Source of the DNA: Clostridiales bacterium
Lineage (GTDB): Bacteria > Bacillota > Clostridia > Christensenellales > CAG-138
Length of the DNA: 25,472 nt
Reading direction: 5' to 3'
Assembly: GCA_031270585.1 (NCBI GenBank)
Contig: JAISXK010000154.1
Location: forward strand, 1 to 25,472
Below the pieces are notes generated by a model that was not told where the DNA came from, ran no database searches, and saw nothing but the letters and a program-made list of their open reading frames with translations. Positions 8,552 through 15,749 of this stretch are shown here, piece after piece. The stretch's first letter is position 1; each line of letters opens with the position of its first letter. A program made the translations under genes and the position numbers.

Positions 8552-8574
8552 GAAGCTTCGCTTCTATGGTATAA
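8544..8574. repeat. Intergenic palindrome (hairpin)
   Basis: TTATACCAGAAGC and GCTTCTATGGTATAA face each other around a TTC loop; the right arm has an extra TA. TGGTATAA occurs on both strands, so both arms carry an extended -10-like element between the divergent HD-GYP and mgtE genes. No T-run follows, so it is not an intrinsic terminator. The rest of the 8445-8803 spacer holds three ATTTTACC-like repeats (8599, 8611, 8621) and the mgtE leader region. Confidence 0.7.
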
Positions 8575-8702
8575 CCTGCGTCTTTATTTCACCCCTTTAT
8601 TTTACCTTTGATTTTACCCGGTTTTACTTGCTTATTCGCCTGAAAGCTGCAATAATACTATTGCGGCTTAAAAACAATCCATAATAAAGTGAGGTGACTG
8701 AA

Positions 8703-8879
8703 GTGACCGATATTCCCGATAGTAGCGATAGCGCAAATAAAGCGGAGCGGCGCCTCAGTCGCGCGAGGCTCTTCTCCCGCATGCAGGAAGGAGCGGAATA
8801 CTTATGGAAAAAGCGCGTGTTGCTCAAACCCACACGTTTATTCAAAAACTTCTCGATGAAAAAAACTATAAAGAATTAA
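8703..8879 (+). CDS. Candidate regulatory leader peptide of mgtE
   Basis: A GTG-started ORF of 58 codons preceded by GAGGTGA (8691-8697), a seven-base match to the extended Shine-Dalgarno, at ideal spacing. The same frame has another GTG at 8694. The peptide begins MTDIPDSSDSANKAERR and continues arginine-rich (LSRARLFSR). It overlaps the mgtE start by 76 bases in another frame. Enterobacterial MgtL leaders (acidic/proline N-terminus, then arginines) sense low Mg2+ by destabilising the translating ribosome; the resemblance here is in composition only. It may instead be a fortuitous ORF. No M-box riboswitch pattern is visible in this spacer. Confidence 0.45.
   Translation: MTDIPDSSDSANKAERRLSRARLFSRMQEGAEYLWKKRVLLKPTRLFKNFSMKKTIKN
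8752..8793 (+). promoter_or_regulatory. Alternative hairpins controlling the mgtE ribosome binding site (candidate)
   Basis: CTCTTCTCC (8769-8777) can pair with GGAAGGAG (8786-8793), the mgtE SD, with one bulged C and an 8-base loop. GCCTC (8752-8756) can pair with GAGGC (8765-8769), which touches the first base of the masking arm. The leader ORF is translated through this region. Pairing was judged by eye; no folding energy was computed. Confidence 0.35.
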
Positions 8880-10159
8880 AGGCGTATCTTTCGGGCCTTT
8901 ACCCGGTGGATATTGCCGAGGTGTTTGATGAGCTCGACGAGGACGAGTGTATCATCATATTCCGCCTGCTCAACAAGGATCAGGCGGCGGAAGTGTTTTC
9001 TTACCTGAACGCGCAGCGGCAGAAGGAAATTGTCTCCTCCATCCACGAAAGCCTGCTGCATTATATTTTAAACGACCTGTATTTTGACGATAAGATAGAC
9101 TTTTTGGAAGAAATGCCCGCCAATTTTATTAAAAAGCTGCTTGCCTCCGCCCCGCACGAAGAGCGGCGGCTTATCAACCAGTTTTTAAACTATCAGGATA
9201 ACTCCGCCGGCAGCCTGATGACCATCGAGTATGTGGATCTGAAAAAACACATAACGGCAGGCCAGGCGTTGGAGCGCATAAAGCGCACCGGCGTGGATAA
9301 GGAGACCATATACACCTGCTACGTACTGGATGAAAAACGCAAGCTGCTGGGCACGGTATCCCTGCGCAAGCTGGTGCTCGCCAACGGGCATGAACTGATA
9401 GACGACATCATGCAAACCGAACCCGTAAAGGTGGGCACCGCCGACGATCAGGAACTCGTAGCCGATCTTTTCAAAAAGTACGACTTGATGGCGCTCCCCG
9501 TGGTGGATGGCGAGGACAGGTTGATCGGCATCATCACCATCGACGATATTATGGACGTTATCGAGCAGGAGAACACCGAGGACTTTCAAAAAATGGCCGC
9601 CATGCAGCCTTCGGATGAAAGCTATGTTGAAACCGGCGTACTTACGCTTGCGCGAAAGCGCATTGTGTGGCTGCTGATACTGATGGTTTCCGCAACGTTT
9701 ACCGGCGAAATCATCACCCGGTATGAGGCGCTTTTAAGCTCCGCCGTTTTGTTGATGGCGTTTATCCCCATGCTGATGGACAGCGGCGGCAACGCGGGTT
9801 CGCAATCCGCCACGCTGATCATCCGCGGCATCGCGCTGGGCGAAATCGCGCTGAAGGATTGGCCCGTTGTGTTATGGAAGGAGTTTCGCGTAAGCCTGCT
9901 TGTGGGCGCCGCGCTGGCCACGGCCAACTTTTTGCGCATGCTGCTGCTTACCGGCACCGCTACGGGCGTGATGATCACGGTTTCCATCACGCTGGTGCTG
10001 ACCATTGTAGCGGCAAAAATTGTGGGCAGTATATTGCCCATTGCGGCCAAGGCTTTAAGGCTTGACCCCGCCATTATGGCCGGACCGCTGATCACCACCA
10101 TTGTGGACGCGCTCTCGCTGATTATTTACTTTACCATAGCGGGCGTACTGCTGTTTTAA
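8804..10159 (+). CDS. mgtE: Magnesium transporter MgtE
   Basis: A 451-residue MgtE-family Mg2+ channel of usual length. Residues 1-130 form the helical N domain, and NSAGSLMT (133-140) opens a paired CBS domain (to about 255) that gates the pore by sensing cytosolic Mg2+. Five membrane helices follow from about 285 to 451. The family signature is clear: PMLMDSGGNAGSQSATL (322-338) and the pore aspartate D435 in TTIVDALSL, equivalent to Thermus D432. It is an inner-membrane protein. The start at 8804 follows AGGAAGGAG. The upstream region shows a candidate leader peptide. The DUF4432 gene follows after 35 bases and may be co-transcribed. Confidence 0.96.
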   Translation: MEKARVAQTHTFIQKLLDEKNYKELKAYLSGLYPVDIAEVFDELDEDECIIIFRLLNKDQAAEVFSYLNAQRQKEIVSSIHESLLHYILNDLYFDDKIDFLEEMPANFIKKLLASAPHEERRLINQFLNYQDNSAGSLMTIEYVDLKKHITAGQALERIKRTGVDKETIYTCYVLDEKRKLLGTVSLRKLVLANGHELIDDIMQTEPVKVGTADDQELVADLFKKYDLMALPVVDGEDRLIGIITIDDIMDVIEQENTEDFQKMAAMQPSDESYVETGVLTLARKRIVWLLILMVSATFTGEIITRYEALLSSAVLLMAFIPMLMDSGGNAGSQSATLIIRGIALGEIALKDWPVVLWKEFRVSLLVGAALATANFLRMLLLTGTATGVMITVSITLVLTIVAAKIVGSILPIAAKALRLDPAIMAGPLITTIVDALSLIIYFTIAGVLLF

Positions 10160-10194
10160 ATACAATATCAAACGCCAAAGGGAGGTTCCCCGCC

Positions 10195-11265
10195 ATGAAA
10201 AAAAGTAAGCTGCACCTGTTGCGCCAATACGCCGGCGATTTAAGCGGGCTTTACGGCATGCAGGATTATACCTTTAACGAGGGCAGGGCCAAGGGGCTTC
10301 GCGCCATCGATATGAAAAACGGGCGCGGACTCGCGGCCACGCTGCTGCCCGACCGCTGTTTGGATATCCCTTATTGCTCATACAGGGGCGCCAACCTCTC
10401 GCTTGTATTAAAGCCCGGCCTAAGCGCCCCTGCGTATTATCGCGCCGAAGGCACGCGCGGCTTTTTAAGGCAGTTTAACGGCGGGCTTTTAACCACTTGC
10501 GGGCTCATGAACGCCGGCGGCCCCTGCGAGGTAAACGGCCAAACCCACGGCCTGCACGGCGATATCGCCAATACGCCCGGCGCCGGCATCAATAAAGAAG
10601 AGCTTGTGGATAACGACGCCATCATATTGCAGGTCTCCGCAACCATGCGCGAGGCGTGCGCGTTTGGCGAACATATGGCGCTGCACCGCAAAATACGGAT
10701 GGAGACTGAAACCAACACCATCCACATCTGTGACGAAGTGGAAAACTGCGGCTTTGAAGACGCGCCGCTCATTAATCTGTACCACATCAACTTTGGTTAC
10801 CCGCTGCTGGACGAGGGGGCGAGGGTTTACTTTAGCACGGCGGATGTCGCCCCGCGCGACACGGTTGCGCAAAACGAACTGGACACATACCATATCATAG
10901 ATCCGCCAACGGTTAACCGGCCCGAAGCCTGTTTTATCCATACCGGCGGTGGCGGCGCGCAGTTTGGCATGCTTTACAACAAAACGCTGGGGCTTGCCGC
11001 TATTGTGCATTATACTACCGATGAGCTGCCCTTGTTTTTGCAGTGGAAATGCATGGCCGCAGGCGAGTACGCACTGGGGCTGGAGCCCTCCGCCGCAGGG
11101 TTTTGGGGACTTGCCTACGCCTTGCAGCATGGGTTGATACGCTACCTGCCCGCAGGCGGCACGCAAAGCTACCACATCCGCATAGAGGTTCTGGATGATG
11201 CGATAGACGCCGACAGGGCAAAGACAGAAGCGTATATCGCCCGGTGCAAAGAAGCGCGGCGCTAA
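10195..11265 (+). CDS. DUF4432 family aldose-epimerase-like protein
   Basis: A 356-residue protein with the beta-rich pattern of the galactose mutarotase superfamily. TLLPDRCLDIPY (about 49-60) and QTHGLHGDI (116-124, with H118 and H121) are typical of DUF4432 proteins, which are thought to bind or epimerise sugars. GLEPSAAGFWG, further on, also fits the fold, where a late glutamate often acts as base. No signal peptide is visible, so it is probably cytoplasmic. The start has a GGGAGG ribosome binding site. It is preceded by mgtE and followed by a strong terminator. The substrate is unknown. Confidence 0.8.
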   Translation: MKKSKLHLLRQYAGDLSGLYGMQDYTFNEGRAKGLRAIDMKNGRGLAATLLPDRCLDIPYCSYRGANLSLVLKPGLSAPAYYRAEGTRGFLRQFNGGLLTTCGLMNAGGPCEVNGQTHGLHGDIANTPGAGINKEELVDNDAIILQVSATMREACAFGEHMALHRKIRMETETNTIHICDEVENCGFEDAPLINLYHINFGYPLLDEGARVYFSTADVAPRDTVAQNELDTYHIIDPPTVNRPEACFIHTGGGGAQFGMLYNKTLGLAAIVHYTTDELPLFLQWKCMAAGEYALGLEPSAAGFWGLAYALQHGLIRYLPAGGTQSYHIRIEVLDDAIDADRAKTEAYIARCKEARR

Positions 11266-11278
11266 CAATACCGCAAGC

Positions 11279-11325
11279 GGCGATACCTTGGTTTTCTTAA
11301 ACAAGAACAGAGGTATCGCCGTTTT
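11279..11325 (+). terminator. Rho-independent terminator after the DUF4432 gene
   Basis: GGCGATACCT (11279-11288) and AGGTATCGCC (11311-11320) form a perfect 10-bp stem. An inner TTCTT/AAGAA stem lies in the loop and GTTTT follows. It lies between convergent genes. The minus-strand direction lacks a T-run. Confidence 0.8.
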
Positions 11326-11340
11326 CAGTTTCTGAATTAT

Positions 11341-12012
11341 TTAGTTTTTAAACTCAGGCGCGCCGTAATCCTTGGTGATATCAAACGGCCGGCCGTTATC
11401 GGGCGAAGATAGATTAAAATACAGCTTGCTGTCTTCCGTTACGCCAAAGCTCTTATTGGAGCCGGTGTCGCTCACCTTGTTAAACGCCGCGCGGAACATG
11501 GCGTTGTGCGCTTCTTCCCTGTTCAGCAAAAAGTCTATGGCGTCGCGGGCAAGCTTGTCCTCCATCTGCCGGTAGATGTATTCGTAAGCCACCTTGGCGC
11601 GCTGTTCGGATGCGATGTCGGACAACAGATCCGCGCAAAGATCTCCCGTTACGGCGACGTAAGCGCCTGTCCACGGTACGCCGGACGCGTTTACAAGCGC
11701 GGGGTTTAAGCCGCTTTGCACATGCGCCTGTATGCCGCCGGATTTCGCTTCTTTGGCGTTGAGGTTATGGCCGTTAAAAAGGTTTATAAGCGTACCCACC
11801 ATCTCCATATGGCCAAGCTCTTCGGCGCCTATATCTAAAAACATATCCTTGATATCCGGGTCTTTGACGCGCATGCTCTGCGCGATATATTGCATGGCCG
11901 CCGAGGTTTCGCCATACGCGCCGCCCAACTGCTCCTGCAACAGGTTGGCATATAGGGGGTTGGGCTTTTCCACCCTTACGTTATAGAGCAATTGCTTTTC
12001 ATGTTTAAACAT
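11341..12012 (-). CDS. Manganese catalase family protein (CotJC-like)
   Basis: A 223-residue di-manganese catalase-type four-helix protein that breaks down hydrogen peroxide by family knowledge. The five expected metal ligands are present: E35 (GETSA), E65 and H68 (AEELGHME), E136 (ASEQRAK) and H169 (REEAHNAMF). The spacing of the last pair (33 residues) matches that of the lactobacillar enzyme. It is shorter than classical Mn-catalases (about 266) and nearer to spore-coat CotJC. The start follows GGAAGGAAT. It is divergent from the PNPOx-family gene and has a good sigma-A-type promoter. A spore role is possible but not shown. Confidence 0.9.
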   Translation of the reverse strand: MFKHEKQLLYNVRVEKPNPLYANLLQEQLGGAYGETSAAMQYIAQSMRVKDPDIKDMFLDIGAEELGHMEMVGTLINLFNGHNLNAKEAKSGGIQAHVQSGLNPALVNASGVPWTGAYVAVTGDLCADLLSDIASEQRAKVAYEYIYRQMEDKLARDAIDFLLNREEAHNAMFRAAFNKVSDTGSNKSFGVTEDSKLYFNLSSPDNGRPFDITKDYGAPEFKN

Positions 12013-12043
12013 TTTATATTCCTTCCTTGCGTCATGTCGTTAC

Positions 12044-12071
12044 TTTATAGTATTGTAAATTCAGGTTTCAA
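12044..12071 (-). promoter_or_regulatory. Sigma-A-type promoter of the manganese catalase gene
   Basis: On the minus strand TTGAAA (12071-12066), a 16-base spacer and TATAAA (12049-12044) lie about 32 bases before the start codon. Each box matches five of six consensus bases. Confidence 0.65.
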
Positions 12072-12104
12072 TATGTCTGGAAAATTATGCTTAGAGGTGT
12101 CAAT

Positions 12105-12578
12105 ATGTATCCTGCAGTTCGAAGAAAAGACCGCATTATCCCCCGGGAAGAAGCCCTGGCGTTGTTAAACGCCGCAGAATACGGCACATTGGCCACGGCG
12201 TCGGCCGGTGGACAGCCTTACGCCACGCCGCTTTCGTTTATTGTGAAGGGCGGCGCTATCTACTTCCATTGCGCGCAAAGCGGCCATAAGATGGAAAATA
12301 TAGAGGCCAACCCGCGCGTTTGTTTTTCGGTTGTGGGTAAAACCCGGCCGGTTTATGATAAGGGCTTTTCCTACCATTACGAAAGCGCGGTGGCCTTTGG
12401 CCGGGCTGCGCCGATAGCGGATGAAGCCGAAAAAGTAGCGGTGCTGACGCAGCTTTGCGAAAAATACCTGCCCGCATATATGGCGCACGCAGCCGCGGAG
12501 ATACAGGGCTCGCTTGCCCGCACCGCCATTATAAAAATCACGATAGAGCATATAACGGGCAAAGCAAAGCGCGCTTAA
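12105..12578 (+). CDS. Pyridoxamine 5'-phosphate oxidase-like flavoprotein (NimA type)
   Basis: A 157-residue protein from the ATG at 12105, which follows AGAGGTG; another in-frame ATG at 12087 has no such site. It starts MYPAVRRKDRII and has the split-barrel pattern of PNPOx-like flavin proteins (EYGTLATAS, YATPLSF, IYFHCAQSGHKMENI, NPRVCFSVVG). The family includes NimA-type nitroimidazole reductases and general FMN-binding oxidoreductases of the cytoplasm. The histidine in FHCAQSGHK is usual in this group. Substrate is unknown. It is divergent from the manganese catalase gene, a hint of a shared redox-stress role, and convergent with pyrD. Confidence 0.85.
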   Translation: MYPAVRRKDRIIPREEALALLNAAEYGTLATASAGGQPYATPLSFIVKGGAIYFHCAQSGHKMENIEANPRVCFSVVGKTRPVYDKGFSYHYESAVAFGRAAPIADEAEKVAVLTQLCEKYLPAYMAHAAAEIQGSLARTAIIKITIEHITGKAKRA

Positions 12579-12638
12579 TTTTAGAAAAAAATCAGGGATG
12601 GCCGGAAACAGTATGGCGCCCGCTATCTTTTCCCGCCG

Positions 12639-13565
12639 TTATGTCCTGTGCGCCTTCCCGCGTATTTCACAAAGAGAGCGGCAGCCCTTTTGCCGCAGGT
12701 ACCCGTCAATGCCTTTGATCGCTTCCACCATCAGCATGGGGTTAGCAAAGTTGCCGCAGCCCACCTGCAGGGCGGTCGCCCCCGCAAGTATATATTCCAC
12801 CGCATCCTGCCAGCACGTAATGCCGCCGCAGCCTATTATGGGGATTTTCGCCACCTTATACGCCTGGTACACCATGCGCATCACCACCGGCTTGATGCAC
12901 GGCCCCGAAAGCCCGCCCATTATATTGCCAAGGTAAGGGCGCTGCTTTTCAATGTCAATCACCATGCCCATCACGGTGTTGGATATAATAACGGCGTCGG
13001 CGCCGCTTTGCTCTGCGGCGCGTACCATGGGCACAATATCCGCCACATTGGGCGAAAGCTTCACAAACAGCGGCAGAGCGGTGTGTGCCCGCGCGCCCGA
13101 CACCACGCCCTTTAGCACCATGGGGTCGGACGCAAACGCTAAGCCCGTGCCCACATTGGGGCAGGATAAGTTTAGTTCCAGCGCGGCGATATGCGCGTCA
13201 TGCCCGCAAAGCAGCTTTACGGATTGCGCGTAATCCTCCGCCCGGCTGCCCGAAAGGCTGAGCACCACCGGCACGTTGAGCGCGGCGTAACGCGCGCGTT
13301 CCGCCTTGTTATGGATGTATTCCTCTATGCCCTCGGACGGTATGCCCACCGCGTTGATCATGCCGCCCTCCACCTCCGCCATGCGCGGCACCTTGTTGCC
13401 GGGGCGGGGGTGCCTGTGCACGCTTTTCAATACAATGGCGCCAAGCTCTTCCATCGCAAATACGTTGGCGTTGTTTTCAAAATAATCATACGTGCCGGAT
13501 GCCGGCATAACGGGATTTTTCATCCTTAGCCCGCCCACGTTAACGCTTAAATCGGTTTGGTACAT
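12639..13565 (-). CDS. pyrD: Dihydroorotate dehydrogenase, class 1B catalytic subunit
   Basis: A 308-residue FMN enzyme that oxidises dihydroorotate to orotate in pyrimidine synthesis. LELNLSCPNV places cysteine at position 135, the catalytic base of class 1 enzymes (class 2 uses serine). NPVMPASGTYDYF at the N-terminus, SNTVMGM and the FMN phosphate site IIGCGGI also fit. Class 1B works as a heterotetramer with PyrK, which passes electrons to NAD+. The start ATG directly follows the pyrK TAA without a gap, so the two are translationally coupled. A weak T-run lies after the stop, without a convincing hairpin. Confidence 0.95.
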   Translation of the reverse strand: MYQTDLSVNVGGLRMKNPVMPASGTYDYFENNANVFAMEELGAIVLKSVHRHPRPGNKVPRMAEVEGGMINAVGIPSEGIEEYIHNKAERARYAALNVPVVLSLSGSRAEDYAQSVKLLCGHDAHIAALELNLSCPNVGTGLAFASDPMVLKGVVSGARAHTALPLFVKLSPNVADIVPMVRAAEQSGADAVIISNTVMGMVIDIEKQRPYLGNIMGGLSGPCIKPVVMRMVYQAYKVAKIPIIGCGGITCWQDAVEYILAGATALQVGCGNFANPMLMVEAIKGIDGYLRQKGCRSLCEIRGKAHRT

Positions 13566-14333
13566 TTATTTCACCAGCCTTTCGATGGCAAATACGGGGC
13601 CTTCCTTGCAAACCTTTTCATAATGCTCGTCGCCGTTTTCATCACGCACGGTACAGACGCATCCCTTGCAGGCGCCAATGCCGCACGCCATATGCTCTTC
13701 TAACGAGGCGTAACCCGCAAAGCGGTATGTGTCCATCAGCCGTTTGATATCGCGCATCAGTCTGTTGGAGCCGCACACGTAGGCGGCGTCAAAACGGTGC
13801 CGCGCTAAATCCGCCTCAAAATATGCCGTTACCAGCCTGGCAGGGTCAACTGTCGTGTTCACCTTGCAGCCAAGCCGCTCGTAGGCGGCTTTATCAAACA
13901 GATATTCCTCTTTGCTTGCCGAAAGGTACACGTGCACGGCAATGCCGCCTTGCGCGGCCTTTTGCGCAAGATAGCGCATGGGCGCCGCGCCCACGCCACG
14001 GCCAATCAGCGCGATACGCGCGGCGCCGGCCTCTATTTTGAAGGAGCTTCCGAGCGGCCCCATCACACGCATTTCACTGCCGGGCGCAAGCTTTTGCATC
14101 AGCCCGGTGCCGCAGCCCACTATTTTATACAGCAAGTCCATGGTTCCCGCCGAAGCGTCGGCATTGTTGACGCTAAAGGGCCGCATAAAAAAGGGCGCGT
14201 TGCCCTCCCAGCATTTTACCATAACAAACTGGCCGGGTAACGCGCCCTTCGCCATATCGCCCACCGCGAGCTTCACGCGCATGAAGCCTTCGCAGACCGG
14301 CCGGTTTTCCATCACTTCGCATGTTCTGTACAC
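13566..14333 (-). CDS. pyrK: Dihydroorotate dehydrogenase electron transfer subunit
   Basis: A 255-residue FAD and [2Fe-2S] subunit partnering PyrD. RPFSV (51-55) binds FAD, GRGVGAAPM (111-119) is the nucleotide-binding loop, and the iron-sulfur cysteines are C217, C222, C225 and C242 (ACGIGACKGC, then KVCKEGPVF). C227 is an extra cysteine. The start is GTG at 14333 with GAGGG seven bases upstream; there is no better ATG. The gene lies 136 bases after prs and directly abuts pyrD. The nucleotide-binding loop reads GRG rather than the usual GGG. Confidence 0.95.
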   Translation of the reverse strand: MYRTCEVMENRPVCEGFMRVKLAVGDMAKGALPGQFVMVKCWEGNAPFFMRPFSVNNADASAGTMDLLYKIVGCGTGLMQKLAPGSEMRVMGPLGSSFKIEAGAARIALIGRGVGAAPMRYLAQKAAQGGIAVHVYLSASKEEYLFDKAAYERLGCKVNTTVDPARLVTAYFEADLARHRFDAAYVCGSNRLMRDIKRLMDTYRFAGYASLEEHMACGIGACKGCVCTVRDENGDEHYEKVCKEGPVFAIERLVK

Positions 14334-14381
14334 TCGTATACCCTCACAATTCCTTCATGATAATGGCGCGATAAGCAGCGC

Positions 14382-14416
14382 GGGAATATGCCTTTGCATA
14401 TTGTAGGCATATCCCC
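14382..14416 (-). promoter_or_regulatory. Mutually exclusive hairpins between prs and pyrK
   Basis: GGGAATATGCCT (14382-14393) can pair with AGGCATATCCCC (14405-14416), with one bulged A. Its ATATGC core can instead pair with GCATAT (14396-14401) over a four-base loop. No T-run follows in the direction of transcription, so it is not a simple terminator. No PyrR binding-loop consensus was seen. Confidence 0.35.
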
Positions 14417-14469
14417 GCAAAAAACATATTTATATCATTTGTGCGTCACGAAAGCCATTCGTTATTGGG

Positions 14470-15507
14470 TTATTGCTTTTCGCGCGCCAGATCCGCCAGC
14501 GTAATCTGCTCGGCAAAGCTCATATCCAGCATGCGCTGCGTCGTGTTGTCGCGCGAGAAAAGCTTGCTCATGGGCTCGCGGTCATGCACCAGCTTCACCG
14601 CCTGCGCAAACATGGGCGCGGCCGATATGATTTTTACTTTGCCGGAAAAAGCCGCTTCGGGACATTCCACCGTATCGGTAGATACCAGCATTTCGATGGG
14701 GCTATCGTCAATACGCCGTATGCCGCCGGCGTTGAGCACATTGTGTGAAAGCGCCGCATAAATACGCTTCGCGCCCTTATCCTTAAGCCCATGGGCGATA
14801 TCGATCAACGTGCCGCCCGATATGGAAAAATCATCCACCACCAGGCAGTTTTTTCCCTTTACTTCGCCTATGATCTCCAACACTTTGGCGTTTTCATCAT
14901 GGCCTGCGCGCATTTTATCGCCTATGGCCACAGGGCGGCCAAGCTCGCCCGCGAACGCGCGCGCGCGCTTGGCAAAGCCTGCGTCGGGCGAAACGACTAC
15001 CAGATCGTCATCCACAAGACCCACGCGCCTGATATATTCACAAAGCAGCGATTGTGCGTACAGGTGATCCACCGGCTTTTTGAAGAAACCCTGCACCTGC
15101 GGGCTGTGCAGATCCATGGTGATCACCCTGTCGGCGCCCGCCAGTTCTATGCAGTCGGCGCAAACGCGCGCGCGGATGGATACGCGCGGCTCGTCTTTCT
15201 TATCGCCCTTGGCATAGCTGAAGTAGGGAATGATCGCCGTAACGGAATCCGCGCTTGCGCGCTTGAACGCGTCGATCCAAAAAAGAAGTTCCACGAATTC
15301 GTCGTTCGGCTTGCGGCCAATCGGCTGCACAATGTAAACGTCGTTACCGCGGATACTTTCATTGGCCCTGACAAATATATTGCCTTCGGAAAAAACAATT
15401 GTTTCGGCGTCGCCAGGCTGTGTGTTGAGATACGCGCACATTCGCCTCGCAAATTGCAGCCCTGTGCGGCCCGCATAAATTTTTATCGATCCCCCACCCG
15501 GATACAT
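14470..15507 (-). CDS. prs: Ribose-phosphate pyrophosphokinase, atypical form
   Basis: A 345-residue PRPP synthase, longer than the usual 315. It makes PRPP from ribose 5-phosphate and ATP for nucleotide synthesis. FVRANESIRGNDVYIVQP, TMDLHSPQVQGFF (130-142) and SPDAGFAKRARA are recognisable, and K198 and R200 (DKMR) keep the catalytic lysine-arginine pair. The PRPP loop reads VDDFSISGGT (224-233) instead of the usual VDDMIDTAGT, so its third acidic residue is isoleucine. The ATP loop reads YAKGDKKDEPR instead of YARQDRK. The start follows AAAGGAAT. The next genes are pyrK and pyrD, a likely operon around pyrimidine synthesis. Confidence 0.88.
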   Translation of the reverse strand: MYPGGGSIKIYAGRTGLQFARRMCAYLNTQPGDAETIVFSEGNIFVRANESIRGNDVYIVQPIGRKPNDEFVELLFWIDAFKRASADSVTAIIPYFSYAKGDKKDEPRVSIRARVCADCIELAGADRVITMDLHSPQVQGFFKKPVDHLYAQSLLCEYIRRVGLVDDDLVVVSPDAGFAKRARAFAGELGRPVAIGDKMRAGHDENAKVLEIIGEVKGKNCLVVDDFSISGGTLIDIAHGLKDKGAKRIYAALSHNVLNAGGIRRIDDSPIEMLVSTDTVECPEAAFSGKVKIISAAPMFAQAVKLVHDREPMSKLFSRDNTTQRMLDMSFAEQITLADLAREKQ

Positions 15508-15609
15508 AACGCTATTCCTTTCTTTCAGCCTTTGTATGGTCTTGATAGCATAGCGTGCATATGCTTAAGCTTTCATCGCTTACTTAGAAGGTTTTCCCGC
15601 ATCGATATC

Positions 15610-15638
15610 ATTATAGCAGGCCCGCCGCAAAGCGGCAA
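15610..15638 (-). promoter_or_regulatory. Sigma-A-type promoter of prs-pyrK-pyrD
   Basis: On the minus strand TTGCCG (15638-15633), a 17-base spacer and perfect TATAAT (15615-15610) precede prs. A leader of roughly 95 bases is predicted. It lies between the upstream terminator and the prs start. Confidence 0.7.
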
Positions 15639-15701
15639 CAGCAAAACGAATAAGAAAACACTAGAAAATAATAAACTCTATACAGTCCGTTGATCCGATT
15701 A

Positions 15702-15749
15702 AAAAGCCCTTATGGGGCTTGCCGGATGGGCGAACCCATAAGGGCTTTT
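15702..15749 (-). terminator. Terminator of the tilS-hpt-ftsH-PHP run
   Basis: AAAAGCCCTTATGGG and CCCATAAGGGCTTTT are perfect 15-base inverted repeats around an 18-base loop. In the minus direction the stem is followed by TTTTT. The first arm includes the first two bases of the PHP gene's stop codon. Confidence 0.9.

Noticed and set aside
8659..8690. Sigma-A promoter directly upstream of the mgtE leader
   Set aside because: TTGCGG and CATAAT-like boxes are 13 bases apart, and TTGCTT/TAATAC are 19 apart. Neither is convincing.
8445..8803. M-box riboswitch before mgtE
   Set aside because: Expected for the family, but I could not find the conserved core. Only short GAGGCTC-like pieces occur, very close to the start. 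A covariance-model search would settle it.
12579..12638. Terminator between the PNPOx gene and pyrD
   Set aside because: A seven-base T-run exists in the pyrD direction, but the GC-rich segment before it does not form a consistent stem.
14334..14469. PyrR attenuator before pyrK
   Set aside because: Neither the PyrR binding-loop consensus nor a T-run after the hairpins is present.
14791..15693. 300-codon plus-strand ORF opposite prs
   Set aside because: It is the antisense frame of a clear prs gene, has no SD or known motif, and results from GC-biased codon use.
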